This document shows positions 1 through 7,678 of a stretch of DNA of 29,874 nucleotides, piece by piece (position 1 is the stretch's first letter; every line of letters begins with the position of its first letter). The stretch lies in assembly GCA_046565595.1 (NCBI GenBank), contig JBKHYG010000020.1, positions 1 through 29,874 of the forward strand, in the 5' to 3' direction. The notes under the pieces were generated by a model. It was not told where the DNA came from. It was given only the letters and a program-made list of their open reading frames with translations, and made no database searches. Source of the DNA: JBKHYG01 sp046565595 (GTDB taxonomy: Bacteria; Actinomycetota; AC-67). The position numbers and the translations under genes were made by a program.

Positions 1-621
1 ACCTTCGAGGATGTCGCGCGCACCGATCTGCAAGACGCGCGCTTCCTGGTGCAAGGCACTCTCTACCCCGATGTCATCGAAAGCGGCACTAAAGACGCTG
101 CGAAGATCAAGAGCCACCACAATGTCGGCGGCCTCCCAGAAGACATGAAGTTCGAACTGGTTGAGCCGTTGCGGGCGCTGTTCAAGGACGAGGTGCGCGC
201 GGTTGGCGAAGAACTCGGGCTTCCAGAAGAGATCGTCTGGCGCCAGCCCTTCCCAGGGCCCGGCCTCGGGATCCGGATCATCGGCGAGGTCACTCGAGAG
301 AAACTCGACATCTTGAGAGCAGCAGACACGATCGTGCTCGAAGAGATCCGCCGCGCCGACCTGTATCGCGTCATCTGGCAGTCCTTCGCCGTCCTCCCCG
401 ACATCCGAACCGTCGGAGTCATGGGCGACGGCCGCAGCTACGAGCGGCCGATCATCGTGCGCGCGGTCACCAGCGAAGACGCGATGACCGCCGACTGGGC
501 GCGCCTGCCCTACGAGGTCATGGAACGCATCTCCAGCCGGATCGTCGCCGAAGTGCCTGGTGTGAACCGCGTCGCCTACGACATCACCAGCAAGCCGCCG
601 GGCACGATCGAGTGGGAGTAA
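1..621 (+). CDS. guaA: GMP synthase (glutamine-hydrolysing), C-terminal part
   Basis: This is the last 206 codons of GMP synthase; the frame is open from base 1, so the glutaminase domain and most of the ATP-pyrophosphatase domain lie outside the window. The enzyme converts XMP to GMP with ATP and glutamine in the cytoplasm. Visible signatures are FLVQGTLYPDVIES at residues 15-28, KIKSHHNVGGLP just after it, the very conserved WRQPFPGPGLGIRIIGE, and the family-typical end DITSKPPGTIEWE, which forms the dimerisation domain. The whole enzyme is usually about 520 residues, so roughly 40 percent is seen here. No frameshift or odd residue is visible. Identification is secure. It stops with TAA and is followed by a possible terminator and then an unrelated secreted-protein locus. 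Confidence 0.97.
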   Translation, partial: TFEDVARTDLQDARFLVQGTLYPDVIESGTKDAAKIKSHHNVGGLPEDMKFELVEPLRALFKDEVRAVGEELGLPEEIVWRQPFPGPGLGIRIIGEVTREKLDILRAADTIVLEEIRRADLYRVIWQSFAVLPDIRTVGVMGDGRSYERPIIVRAVTSEDAMTADWARLPYEVMERISSRIVAEVPGVNRVAYDITSKPPGTIEWE

Positions 622-660
622 AGGCTTCAGGCCCAGCGTGCACGGCCGGGTTTGCCTTTA
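619..660 (+). terminator. Possible terminator after guaA
   Basis: TAAAGGC at 619-625 pairs perfectly with GCCTTTA at 654-660, and GGCC at 630-633 can pair with GGCC at 644-647 inside. The left arm overlaps the guaA stop codon. There is no strong T-run after the stem, so this is a weak candidate. It sits directly before a promoter-like sequence for the next gene. Confidence 0.35.
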
Positions 661-664
661 GACC

Positions 665-691
665 TTGACTTTCTCGGTCTGCCCATGTAAT
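665..691 (+). promoter_or_regulatory. Candidate promoter for the G1 peptidase gene
   Basis: TTGACT at 665-670 matches five of six bases of the -35 consensus, and TGTAAT at 686-691 matches five of six of the -10. The spacer is 15 nt, shorter than ideal. It would give a leader of about 50 nt, consistent with the recognisable ribosome binding site (AGGGGT near 740) before the ATG at 752. Confidence 0.4.
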
Positions 692-751
692 CCTGCTAGT
701 TCTCTTACAACGGCGACTGAGCAAGAATCCCCTCGAACTAGGGGTTTACCC

Positions 752-1836
752 ATGGAGTACCGTCGTTTCGCCCCTCTGGTGGCCGCCTGCGCACTGCCGA
801 TTGCCCTCATTGGTGCCTCACCTTCCGCAGCAGACGAGCACCAACCAACCGGGGCCCCCCCGCCCGCTTGTCAGGAACTTAACGAAATCTCAAGTTATGG
901 TCTCTCTCCGTCTGGGAATGTGGTTCCGAAGGGCACGGCAGGATCGGCGCTAGTTCGAGAGTTCTCCGGCCCTGGGGGTACGACTCTTGGGTCCATCTCG
1001 CCCCCCGACGGGTTCGACCCGTCGAAGGCGCCTGACGATGTACTGACCACTTTCAGGATCCCCGTGAGGCCGACCGATCCGCTGGCGGCAGCCGACTGGA
1101 TGACAGCCTATGGTCGACCACTGAAGCAGGATCGGAGTGCGGCGCCTCCTTGCGTGACCGACCGCATCGCGCCACCGACCTCGTCGAATTCGAACATCTG
1201 GGCTGGCCGTCTAGCGTGGGGCTCAGAGATCAGGCGAGTAGTGGGCCGGTGGACACAGCCCAACTTCGTTTCTTACTGCGCTCACGCATCCAACCGTGCC
1301 ATCTGGAACGGAATCGGCGGCGTTGGCGTGAGCAAGTTGATCCAAGCCGGATCCATGACCATAGATACGAGCGGGTCGAACATCAACGCGGTGAAGGCGT
1401 TCGTCGAGGTTTTCGACCTTGAGCCCGCGATCGCCGTAGCCCAACCCGCGATTTCCGCCGGCGACCTGGTGAGCGTTGACACCTCTTATGCAACCTCTGG
1501 GGGCGGCACCGCCACTTGGGCCTTTTCCAACTTGTCCACTGGCGTTGCCCAGGTCTGGTTCAACAGGGCGTTTCAGCCTGGTACGACGGATCGACTGCTG
1601 AGTACATCGACGAGCGGATGCAGCGTGCAAACGGCGACATATATCTGCTACGTAAGTCGACAAACATCACCTTCTGGGCTGGTCAATACATCGATGGGAT
1701 TCAAGCTAACAATTACCCGACGACCAATGTCTCTATGAGGAATGGGGATACGATGATGACCGCAGTGATGGGTGCTACTACGACATCCTCGGCGACCTGG
1801 AAAGACTGCGGCCCCGGGGCCGGAACCACTACATAG
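752..1836 (+). pseudogene. Secreted glutamic peptidase (G1/eqolisin-like), frameshifted
   Basis: This would be an exported acid protease of peptidase family G1. From the ATG at 752 (AGGGGT six bases upstream) the protein begins with an n-region, a hydrophobic stretch and an Ala-rich cleavage site near residue 27. A family-typical pro-segment (PPDGFDP, then FRIPVRPTDP) follows. The core has WNGIGGVG, then LIQAG with the probable catalytic Gln198, FVEVFDLEP, and the NLSTG strand. The first frame then runs into unrelated sequence and stops at 1738. From about 1573 the next frame carries SAWYDGSTAEYIDERM, which contains the other catalytic residue (Glu), and continues as a normal beta-rich C-terminus to a TAG at 1834-1836. 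Adding one T to the TTT run at 1571-1573 joins both halves as NRAFSAWYDG. It is therefore a recent pseudogene, a sequence error, or less likely a recoded gene. The family call is by motif resemblance. Confidence 0.75.
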
Positions 1837-1843
1837 GGATCCC

Positions 1844-2395
1844 TTGAAGAACCGAATCTTGCTCGCGGCGATTGGCGTTGCGGCTGGCCTGGTCGCGGTT
1901 GGGATGTGGGTGCGGGTGGAGTCACGAGGACCGGAACCGCTCCGATCGGAGATGCCGCTCGATGTCGATGCGGGTGAACCGTGCCCGTCCGAGTTGGATC
2001 CTCGAACGGACGGTGTGACGAACCCGGCTTTACCCGGGATCGATCGCGAGCTTGTACCGATAGACGCGATAGCCGCACGGGTCTGTCGCTATGAAGGTGC
2101 AGGGGGAGCCTCTCCGCTCCTCCTGAAGTTGGAGTCGCGTATCGACTCGCGGGCGCGCGGGTTGGCGCGAAGCGCAAACGCGATTTCGAAGGGCGAAGGT
2201 CCGTATAGCTGCCCGGGCCTCGGGCCTCAGAAGATCCTCTTCGTAACGATGGAGTCCGAGACTCGCAGCATGACACTTTTGGTGGATCTTGGGAGTTGTC
2301 GGCGCGTGAGCAACGGATACGTCTCTAGGTCGGCAGTAGGTGCAGCATCTGAGTCATTCGACGACCTGGTCGCCATCATCGAGGGAGCGCTCTAG
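1844..2395 (+). CDS. Membrane-anchored Cys-containing protein, function unknown
   Basis: A 183-residue protein I do not recognise. I chose the TTG at 1844 because the hydrophobic segment begins right after it (KNRILLAAIGVAAGLVAVGM, residues 2-21) and AGGGA at 1835-1839 is a ribosome binding site overlapping the stop of the preceding peptidase gene. The segment could be an uncleaved anchor or a signal peptide. The rest is predicted extracytoplasmic and contains four cysteines (in PCPSEL, RVCRYEG, YSCPGLG and GSCRRV), enough for two disulfides. The 7-nt gap suggests co-transcription with the peptidase gene, so it might be an accessory or inhibitor, but nothing in the sequence proves that. Its TAG stop shares the palindrome CTAG with the stop of the convergent transglutaminase gene. 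Confidence 0.65.
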   Translation: MKNRILLAAIGVAAGLVAVGMWVRVESRGPEPLRSEMPLDVDAGEPCPSELDPRTDGVTNPALPGIDRELVPIDAIAARVCRYEGAGGASPLLLKLESRIDSRARGLARSANAISKGEGPYSCPGLGPQKILFVTMESETRSMTLLVDLGSCRRVSNGYVSRSAVGAASESFDDLVAIIEGAL

Positions 2396-3234
2396 CCCTG
2401 CGCTGGTAGGCGCTCGATCAAGACATTCACTTCGAGTTCCTGTTCGGCGTCGCCCACATGCAGCCCATGGAACGGGATCACATCGGAATAGTCGCGCCCG
2501 TGGCCGACCTTCACATGGCGTTCGCTGATCGGCAGATCGTTGGTGATGTCAGCAGCCCACCAACCCCATCCCTCGAGGAACGCTTCGATCCAGGCATGAC
2601 TCTCGGCTTCGACCCGATCACCGACGGCTAGTTCCTTCGGAGCGAAATAGCCCGACACATAGCGAGCCGGGATGCCGCACTCTCGCAGCAGCGCACACGC
2701 GAGGTGCGCATAGTCTTGACACACTCCGCTTCGATGTGACAGCACCTCTTCGATCGGCGTTCCCACGATCGTGGTCTCTTTGTCGTAGCGCATCTCGTGG
2801 CGCATCCACGAGACGACCGCCTCGATGGTGTCGATGATCTCGCCGCGACGAAGTTCGGATGCGAGCGCGCGCACATCGTCGCCGGTGTCGCACATGGGAG
2901 AGCGGAACAGGTATTCGGTCGCGGTGTCCTTGCGAAGGGTCGCGGCCTGGCCGGGCTCGCGCAACTCGGCCTGAGCATCCAGATCGACCTCGCTGAAATG
3001 TTCCACGGCCAGATGATCGTGCTGTCCGGATACCTCGAAGCGCTCCACCACGGTTCCGAAATAGTCGCGGTAGCTCGCGCGATGGGTCGGGGTCGGATCG
3101 ACGGTCAACCGGGCGACTCGGACCTTCTGACGAGGAGTGGCCGCCGGTGTCTTGCGTATCTCGTTCTTACTCTCGCGCACGGGCGCCGCGTAGCGGTACG
3201 CGGTCCTGTGGGTGATGCGAAGCCGGTGGCTCAT
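2392..3234 (-). CDS. Transglutaminase-like cysteine protease family protein
   Basis: This 280-residue protein has the bacterial transglutaminase N-terminal beta domain (residues 1-80, starting LRITHRTAYRYAAPV) followed by a transglutaminase-like catalytic core. The triad is visible: Cys172 in SGVCQDYAHL, His213 in ESHAWIEAFL and Asp229 in WWAADITND. The family includes proteases and amide-modifying enzymes, probably acting on a peptide here. The start is the ATG at 3234, whose ATGA overlaps the stop of the upstream alpha-E gene, with GGGGAAG as ribosome binding site; a longer ATG start at 3246 is less likely. It is the third gene of the ATP-grasp/alpha-E/transglutaminase operon, a recurrent trio in bacteria. 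The substrate is unknown; a cytoplasmic location is inferred from the lack of a signal peptide. Confidence 0.9.
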   Translation of the reverse strand: MSHRLRITHRTAYRYAAPVRESKNEIRKTPAATPRQKVRVARLTVDPTPTHRASYRDYFGTVVERFEVSGQHDHLAVEHFSEVDLDAQAELREPGQAATLRKDTATEYLFRSPMCDTGDDVRALASELRRGEIIDTIEAVVSWMRHEMRYDKETTIVGTPIEEVLSHRSGVCQDYAHLACALLRECGIPARYVSGYFAPKELAVGDRVEAESHAWIEAFLEGWGWWAADITNDLPISERHVKVGHGRDYSDVIPFHGLHVGDAEQELEVNVLIERLPAQG

Positions 3235-4115
3235 CTTCCCCGCCACCAGCTGACGATCGCTTCGTGGGCTCTTTCCAACAGGTCCAGCAACAGGTCGATC
3301 CGCTCAGCTGCGTCCATGAGTTCGGTCGGGACGGGTTGAGCGGTCATGTCTTCGATCTCCCTCAGCAACTTCGGCGCATCCCCATCGACGGGACCGAAGC
3401 GTTGAGCCTCTGTAACGGTGTAGCGCACCGAACGGGGACAGATCTCGCTGCGCAACAGCAGGTCGATCACTGGCTCTGCTCGCGGCACGGTCACCTTCGT
3501 GCGTCGGTATGCGTCAAGCGCGGTGCACGCGCGCAGCGTGACCGTCCAGGTGTGCATCCGCAGCGGATCGGTCTCCTCTAGGCGATCGGCAGCCTGCACA
3601 CCGATCAGCAGCGCTCGTAGCGTCATCGTCGCGCGTTCCAGCGCGCGCCCGAGACGCAGCACCTCCCACGCATCGTCATGTGCCATCGTCGTCTCGACGA
3701 CGCCTGCGAAGGTCCGCGTGAAACGCGGGATCCGATCCGCGACCGTCTCGTACCAGATCCCTTGGCGTTCGGCCTCTTCCAACCAGCCGACCGCATTCGT
3801 CAAGGTTTCCCAGGCTTCCAGAGAGAGCGCTTCGCGCGCACCTTGAGCGTTCTCGCGCGCACCCACCAGGCATGAGGCCGCCGATGTCGGGTTGCGTCGG
3901 TCGGTAACCCACCATGCCGCGAGTTGAGGGAAGCTCGGCGTTGGCTGCCCGGGCTCTCCGAAGCCCGCCATCAGATCCTGGAGCGCTTCGGTGGCGTCGA
4001 TCTCGCCGAGTTGCGTGGCGCTGTAGTGATACGAGCTGATCAGAAGGCTGATGCTCTCGGAGCGTTCAACCAGCCGGCCTATCCAGTAGACCTGATGAGC
4101 GAGGCGACTCAGCAT
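3231..4115 (-). CDS. Alpha-E domain protein (DUF403)
   Basis: A 294-residue, mostly helical protein of the alpha-E superfamily. The start MLSRLAHQVYWIGRLVERSE is the family hallmark, with the conserved YW and the RxxER helix, and fixes the start at the ATG at 4115 rather than the ATG 12 nt upstream. The start overlaps the end of the ATP-grasp gene by 7 nt, and the stop overlaps the transglutaminase start, so the three proteins are translationally coupled. No enzyme activity is established for alpha-E proteins. They co-occur with circularly permuted ATP-grasp ligases and transglutaminase-like proteases, and sometimes with the Anbu proteasome-like peptidase, which is not seen here. A partner or scaffold role is inference from this linkage. 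Confidence 0.9.
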   Translation of the reverse strand: MLSRLAHQVYWIGRLVERSESISLLISSYHYSATQLGEIDATEALQDLMAGFGEPGQPTPSFPQLAAWWVTDRRNPTSAASCLVGARENAQGAREALSLEAWETLTNAVGWLEEAERQGIWYETVADRIPRFTRTFAGVVETTMAHDDAWEVLRLGRALERATMTLRALLIGVQAADRLEETDPLRMHTWTVTLRACTALDAYRRTKVTVPRAEPVIDLLLRSEICPRSVRYTVTEAQRFGPVDGDAPKLLREIEDMTAQPVPTELMDAAERIDLLLDLLERAHEAIVSWWRGR

Positions 4116-5752
4116 CCAAGCCCCCACGGCCGATGCGACCGCTGGTCGCGGTCCACTTGCTGCTGCGGCCGATGCGACCGCTGGTCGCGATCCACTTGCT
4201 GCTGCTGCTGTTGTGGCTGCTGCATGGAGGCTCGATCGTCCTCGGAGCTGCGCAGAGGACGGATCAGGGGCCGACCATGCGCACGCTCTCTTGCCCTGTC
4301 GGTGCGAACGGTGTCGCGCAACACCCAGGTGTCTTTGGAGCCGCCCCCTTGCGAGGAGTTCACGACCAGGCTGCCTTCTGGCAGCGCGACGCGTGTCAGC
4401 CCGCCCGGAAGGACCTGCACGCGGTCGCCCTGGATGATGAAGGGACGCAGGTCCACATGGCGGGGCCGCAATCGGCCGTCAAGCAAGGTCGGATGGCGGC
4501 TCAGCCGCACCACCTCCTGAGCGATGAACCCTCGGGGGTTCCTGCGAAGCTGTTCCCTGAAGTCGACGATCTGCTTGTCATCGGCGGCGGGTCCGATCAA
4601 CATCCCGTAGCCGCCGGAAGCGTCCACGGGTTTGACCACCAACTGATCCAAGCGTTGCAAGACCATCTCGAGTTGATCTGGTTCGGCGCACAGGTAGGTC
4701 GGGATGGATGCGAGCTTTGGTTCTTCGTTCAGGTAGAAGCGGATCATGTCGGGAACGAACGCGAACGCTGCCTTGTCGTCTGCCACTCCGTTGCCAACCG
4801 CGTTCGCGATCGTCACCTGTCCTGCGCGAGCCGCACCCAAGAGGCCTGCGACCCCCAGCAGCGAATCGGGTCGCAGCGCAAGAGGATCCAGGAACTCATC
4901 ATCCAAGCGTCGATAGATCACATCGACGCGCTGCTTGCCTTCGGTAGTGCGCATCCAGACGACATCGGAATCCACCAGCAGATCAGGGCCTTCGACCAGG
5001 GTCACGCCCATGTGTCGCGCCAGGAGCGAATGCTCGAAGTAAGCCGAGTTATGAACCCCCGGGGTCAACAGCACGATCGTTGGTTCGTGTCCGGCCGACG
5101 GCGGGGCCACCGATCGCAGAGCTTCGCGCAGCAGCGACGGATAGTGATCGACCGGTCGCACCGGCATCTGACCGAACAGCTCCGGCAATACGCGCGTCAG
5201 GACCTCGCGGTTCTCGATCACATACGAAGCGCCCGAGGGCACCCGCAGGTTGTCTTCGAGTACCTGCCAGGATCCGTCGTCTCCGCGGACCAGGTCCAAG
5301 CCAGCGACATGCACATGCACCCCCAACGGAGGTTTGATCCCCCAGGCTCGTCGCTGGAACTGTGGCGAACTGAGCACCACCCACGGGGGGATCACCCCGT
5401 CGTGCAGGATCTGCTGCTCGCCGTAGATGTCTTCGAGGAACAGGTTCATGGCCTGTACCCGCTGGATCAGGCCTGCCTCTAGGTCCGCCCATTCGTCGGC
5501 GGGGATGATGCGCGGCACCAGGTCCAAAGGGAAGGTGCGCTCTGCGGGGGTACCTTCCTTGTAGACACGAAAGGTGATTCCGCGCGAGCGTTGCATGGTG
5601 TCTTGCAGTTCGGCTCGTCGCTCCAACTCTTCGCAGCCGAGCTTCTGGATCGTCTCCAGGACGGTCGCATAATGAGGGCGCGGCGTACAGTCGGGCTCGA
5701 AGGCCTCGTCCAGGAATGCCTTCGCGTCGTAACCGTCAAGCAGTTCGCTCAT
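4109..5752 (-). CDS. Circularly permuted type 2 ATP-grasp protein
   Basis: A predicted amidoligase of 547 residues that would use ATP to form a peptide-like bond. Family motifs in order are TPRPHYATVLETI near the N-terminus, RTFPLDLVPRIIPADEW, PPLGVHVHVAGLDLVR, VLEDNLRVPSGASYVIENR (nucleotide site), VVKPVDASGGYGM and RPFIIQGDRVQVLPGGLTR. The start was set at the ATG at 5752 (MSELLDGYD, matching the family), with TACCGT 9 nt upstream; a reading frame reaching further would overlap the divergent DUF2207 gene. The last 50 residues are unusual: a basic tail, a poly-Gln run and two copies of a 13-residue unit encoded by a DNA tandem repeat, ending 7 nt inside the alpha-E gene. This is the first gene of a three-gene operon. 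Iyer and colleagues predicted such clusters to synthesise or attach small peptides; the product is unknown. Confidence 0.9.
   Translation of the reverse strand: MSELLDGYDAKAFLDEAFEPDCTPRPHYATVLETIQKLGCEELERRAELQDTMQRSRGITFRVYKEGTPAERTFPLDLVPRIIPADEWADLEAGLIQRVQAMNLFLEDIYGEQQILHDGVIPPWVVLSSPQFQRRAWGIKPPLGVHVHVAGLDLVRGDDGSWQVLEDNLRVPSGASYVIENREVLTRVLPELFGQMPVRPVDHYPSLLREALRSVAPPSAGHEPTIVLLTPGVHNSAYFEHSLLARHMGVTLVEGPDLLVDSDVVWMRTTEGKQRVDVIYRRLDDEFLDPLALRPDSLLGVAGLLGAARAGQVTIANAVGNGVADDKAAFAFVPDMIRFYLNEEPKLASIPTYLCAEPDQLEMVLQRLDQLVVKPVDASGGYGMLIGPAADDKQIVDFREQLRRNPRGFIAQEVVRLSRHPTLLDGRLRPRHVDLRPFIIQGDRVQVLPGGLTRVALPEGSLVVNSSQGGGSKDTWVLRDTVRTDRARERAHGRPLIRPLRSSEDDRASMQQPQQQQQQVDRDQRSHRPQQQVDRDQRSHRPWGLGC
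4127..4204 (-). repeat. Tandem repeat, 39 nt x 2, plus CTG/CAG run
   Basis: Two adjacent 39-nt copies (4127-4165 and 4166-4204) differ at one visible base. They are followed to about 4223 by an imperfect CTG run that encodes poly-Gln on the minus strand. The unit is 13 codons, so copy-number change keeps the ATP-grasp frame. It lies only about 12 nt before the alpha-E start codon. Confidence 0.9.
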
Positions 5753-5761
5753 CTGCTGTTC

Positions 5762-5767
5762 ACGGTA
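5762..5767 (-). promoter_or_regulatory. Candidate -10 of the ATP-grasp operon
   Basis: TACCGT read on the minus strand lies 9 nt before the ATG at 5752. There is no clear Shine-Dalgarno sequence, so a leaderless or nearly leaderless mRNA is likely. No convincing -35 is seen. Confidence 0.35.
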
Positions 5768-5801
5768 GTCGAGCCACCAGGGGCTCGTCAGTTCGGGTGC
5801 G

Positions 5802-5807
5802 TAGCCT
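5802..5807 (+). promoter_or_regulatory. Candidate -10 of the DUF2207 gene
   Basis: TAGCCT ends 6 nt before the ATG at 5814, which would place the transcription start at or next to the A of the ATG. No Shine-Dalgarno sequence is visible. It is divergent from the ATP-grasp promoter about 35 nt away. Confidence 0.45.
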
Positions 5808-5813
5808 GTATGT

Positions 5814-7673
5814 ATGTCCAAGTTCCGCCGAGCGGCTCTCGCCACGGTCTCCGCCGGCGTCATACTGCTTTCGACCCCGTCGGCTGGTGCTCGCTCGTAT
5901 CGCTTCCGAAGCATCTACATAACCGCTCAGGTGGCTCGCGACGGGTCGATGTTGATCACCGAAGAGCGCCGCGTCAGGTTCGACGGATCCTTCAGAGGCA
6001 TGTTCCGAGACATCGGCCTCTCTCCCGAACGCGAGAGGTTCGGCGGCTACACGGTGACATTGCAGAAGGTCTTCGACGACGGCACGCCACTGACGCGGGT
6101 ACCGCGCGCACAACTCCGGCCCGGCACATTCACCTCGTATGGCTATCAGGACAGCCAACGGTTCGAGTGGCAGTACCAGGCGACCGACCAGACCAAGACC
6201 TTCCGGCTCGTCTACCGCATCGAGGGGCATGTGAAGCGCTACCGCGATATCGCCGAACTGTGGTGGACCTTCATCGAGGCCGATCGCAGCGGTGTCGGTG
6301 TCGACGACGCTCGGGTCACGATCCTGCTGCCCGCTGCTGCCCAACCCAGAGCCTGGGGTCACGGGACGCTCAGCGGCGAGGTCACGATCGCCGGCCCGAA
6401 GCGTGTCGAGTTCCATGTGCCGGGCCTCGGTGACGGCGAGGAACTGGGTGCGCGGGTCGCCTTCGATGCGAGCGTCGTGCCAGGTGCTCGGTTCATAGAC
6501 GAGACGCGTCTGCGCACGATCCTGCTCGAAGAAGAGGCTGCGGCGAACCGAGCGAACTCTGCGCGGTGGCGGGTACGCCTATGGAACATCATCCCGCTGA
6601 TCGCGGCGATCGCGTGGTTGTTGTACTGGTTGCGTCTGTTCGGCCGTTACGGACGCGAACACCAGACGCAAGCGCCCGAGTATCTGCGCGAGCTTCCCGC
6701 CGGCTACCCGCCTGCGATCGTCGGCTGGCTGATGCGCTGGGGCGATGTGAAGCCCGAAGACATGACCGCCACGATCATGGATCTCGCCCGACGCGGGTTC
6801 GTAACCATCCACGAGACGACCCGAGAAAAAGGTTTGATCTTCAAACGCGAAGTAGCCGATGTAGCCATAGAGGCCACCGCCAAGACCACCGAACACCTGC
6901 TGCCCTACGAGAAGCATGTGCTTCAACTGCTCGGACGGGTACGCGAGGATCGAGGCCGCGTAACCACACACGAACTCAAAGAGTGGGCCGAGGAAGATCC
7001 GTCGCGGATGAAACGCGAGTTCTCTAACTTCGAGGCCGAGGTGCGCGCGCATGGCCGAACCTTGAACCTGATCGAGGACCGCACCCAGACGATCGCGGTA
7101 TCGGTGGTCGGTGTCGCTGCGCTAGGCGGCATCGTTGCGCTCGCGATCTCACGCATCGCTCAGGACGGACGAGACCTCATCTCTGGCGGTCCTTTCATCC
7201 TCGTGGCTGCAGCCCTTGGGTTGGTTACCTTGGCAGGCACGCCCTTCATGACGCAGCGAAGCAGGATCGGCGCGCAACATAAAGCGAACTGGGAGGCTTT
7301 CCGCCGCTACCTGACCGACTTCGGTCGTCTCCACGAGAAGAGCCCGGGTGCGGTCGTGCTCTGGGAGGAGTACCTGGTTTACGCGATCCCGCTCGGGGTG
7401 GCCGAAGAGGTCATCGAGACGATGAAGGTCCATCTGCCCGAGGATGCCTTGACGCAGGGCTCGGCCTTCGCCTGGTACACCCCGGTCGGCGCGCACGGGT
7501 GGACGAACCTCGACACATTCGGGGATGCGATGGGAACGCTGCATCAGTCGATCGGCATCACGGCCAGTCAGGCCTTCGCAACGGCACCGTCCTCGGGCAG
7601 CGGCGGCGGCGGCGGGTTCTCTGGCGGAGGCGGCGGAGGAGGGGGCGGCGGCGGTTCCAGTGGGGCATACTGA
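5814..7673 (+). CDS. DUF2207 family membrane protein
   Basis: A 619-residue membrane protein of the DUF2207 family (YciQ-like), function unknown. It has a signal peptide at residues 1-26 (core ALATVSAGVILLS), an extracytoplasmic beta-rich domain at about 30-235 starting RSYRFRSIYITAQVARDGSM, a first membrane helix at about 257-275, a cytoplasmic winged-helix-like segment with LPAGYPPAIVGWLMRWG and DLARRGFVTI, two further helices at about 427-446 and 459-478, and a Gly-rich C-terminus (residues 595-615) that is a family hallmark. The ATG at 5814 is supported by the signal peptide and by TAGCCT six bases upstream. A DUF3152 protease follows after 5 nt, suggesting co-transcription, and the ATP-grasp operon is divergent across 61 nt. 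A role in envelope homeostasis would be a guess. Confidence 0.88.
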   Translation: MSKFRRAALATVSAGVILLSTPSAGARSYRFRSIYITAQVARDGSMLITEERRVRFDGSFRGMFRDIGLSPERERFGGYTVTLQKVFDDGTPLTRVPRAQLRPGTFTSYGYQDSQRFEWQYQATDQTKTFRLVYRIEGHVKRYRDIAELWWTFIEADRSGVGVDDARVTILLPAAAQPRAWGHGTLSGEVTIAGPKRVEFHVPGLGDGEELGARVAFDASVVPGARFIDETRLRTILLEEEAAANRANSARWRVRLWNIIPLIAAIAWLLYWLRLFGRYGREHQTQAPEYLRELPAGYPPAIVGWLMRWGDVKPEDMTATIMDLARRGFVTIHETTREKGLIFKREVADVAIEATAKTTEHLLPYEKHVLQLLGRVREDRGRVTTHELKEWAEEDPSRMKREFSNFEAEVRAHGRTLNLIEDRTQTIAVSVVGVAALGGIVALAISRIAQDGRDLISGGPFILVAAALGLVTLAGTPFMTQRSRIGAQHKANWEAFRRYLTDFGRLHEKSPGAVVLWEEYLVYAIPLGVAEEVIETMKVHLPEDALTQGSAFAWYTPVGAHGWTNLDTFGDAMGTLHQSIGITASQAFATAPSSGSGGGGGFSGGGGGGGGGGGSSGAY

Positions 7674-7678
7674 CCGCG

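Noticed and set aside
1223..1663. Minus-strand and alternative plus-strand frames within the G1 peptidase gene.
   Set aside because: Only the second-frame tail from about 1573 to 1836 shows family motifs; the others are shadows.
4133..5482. Plus-strand open frame of about 449 codons opposite the ATP-grasp gene.
   Set aside because: The minus-strand frame has a full family match; the plus frame has no recognisable domain and is a shadow of GC-rich coding sequence.
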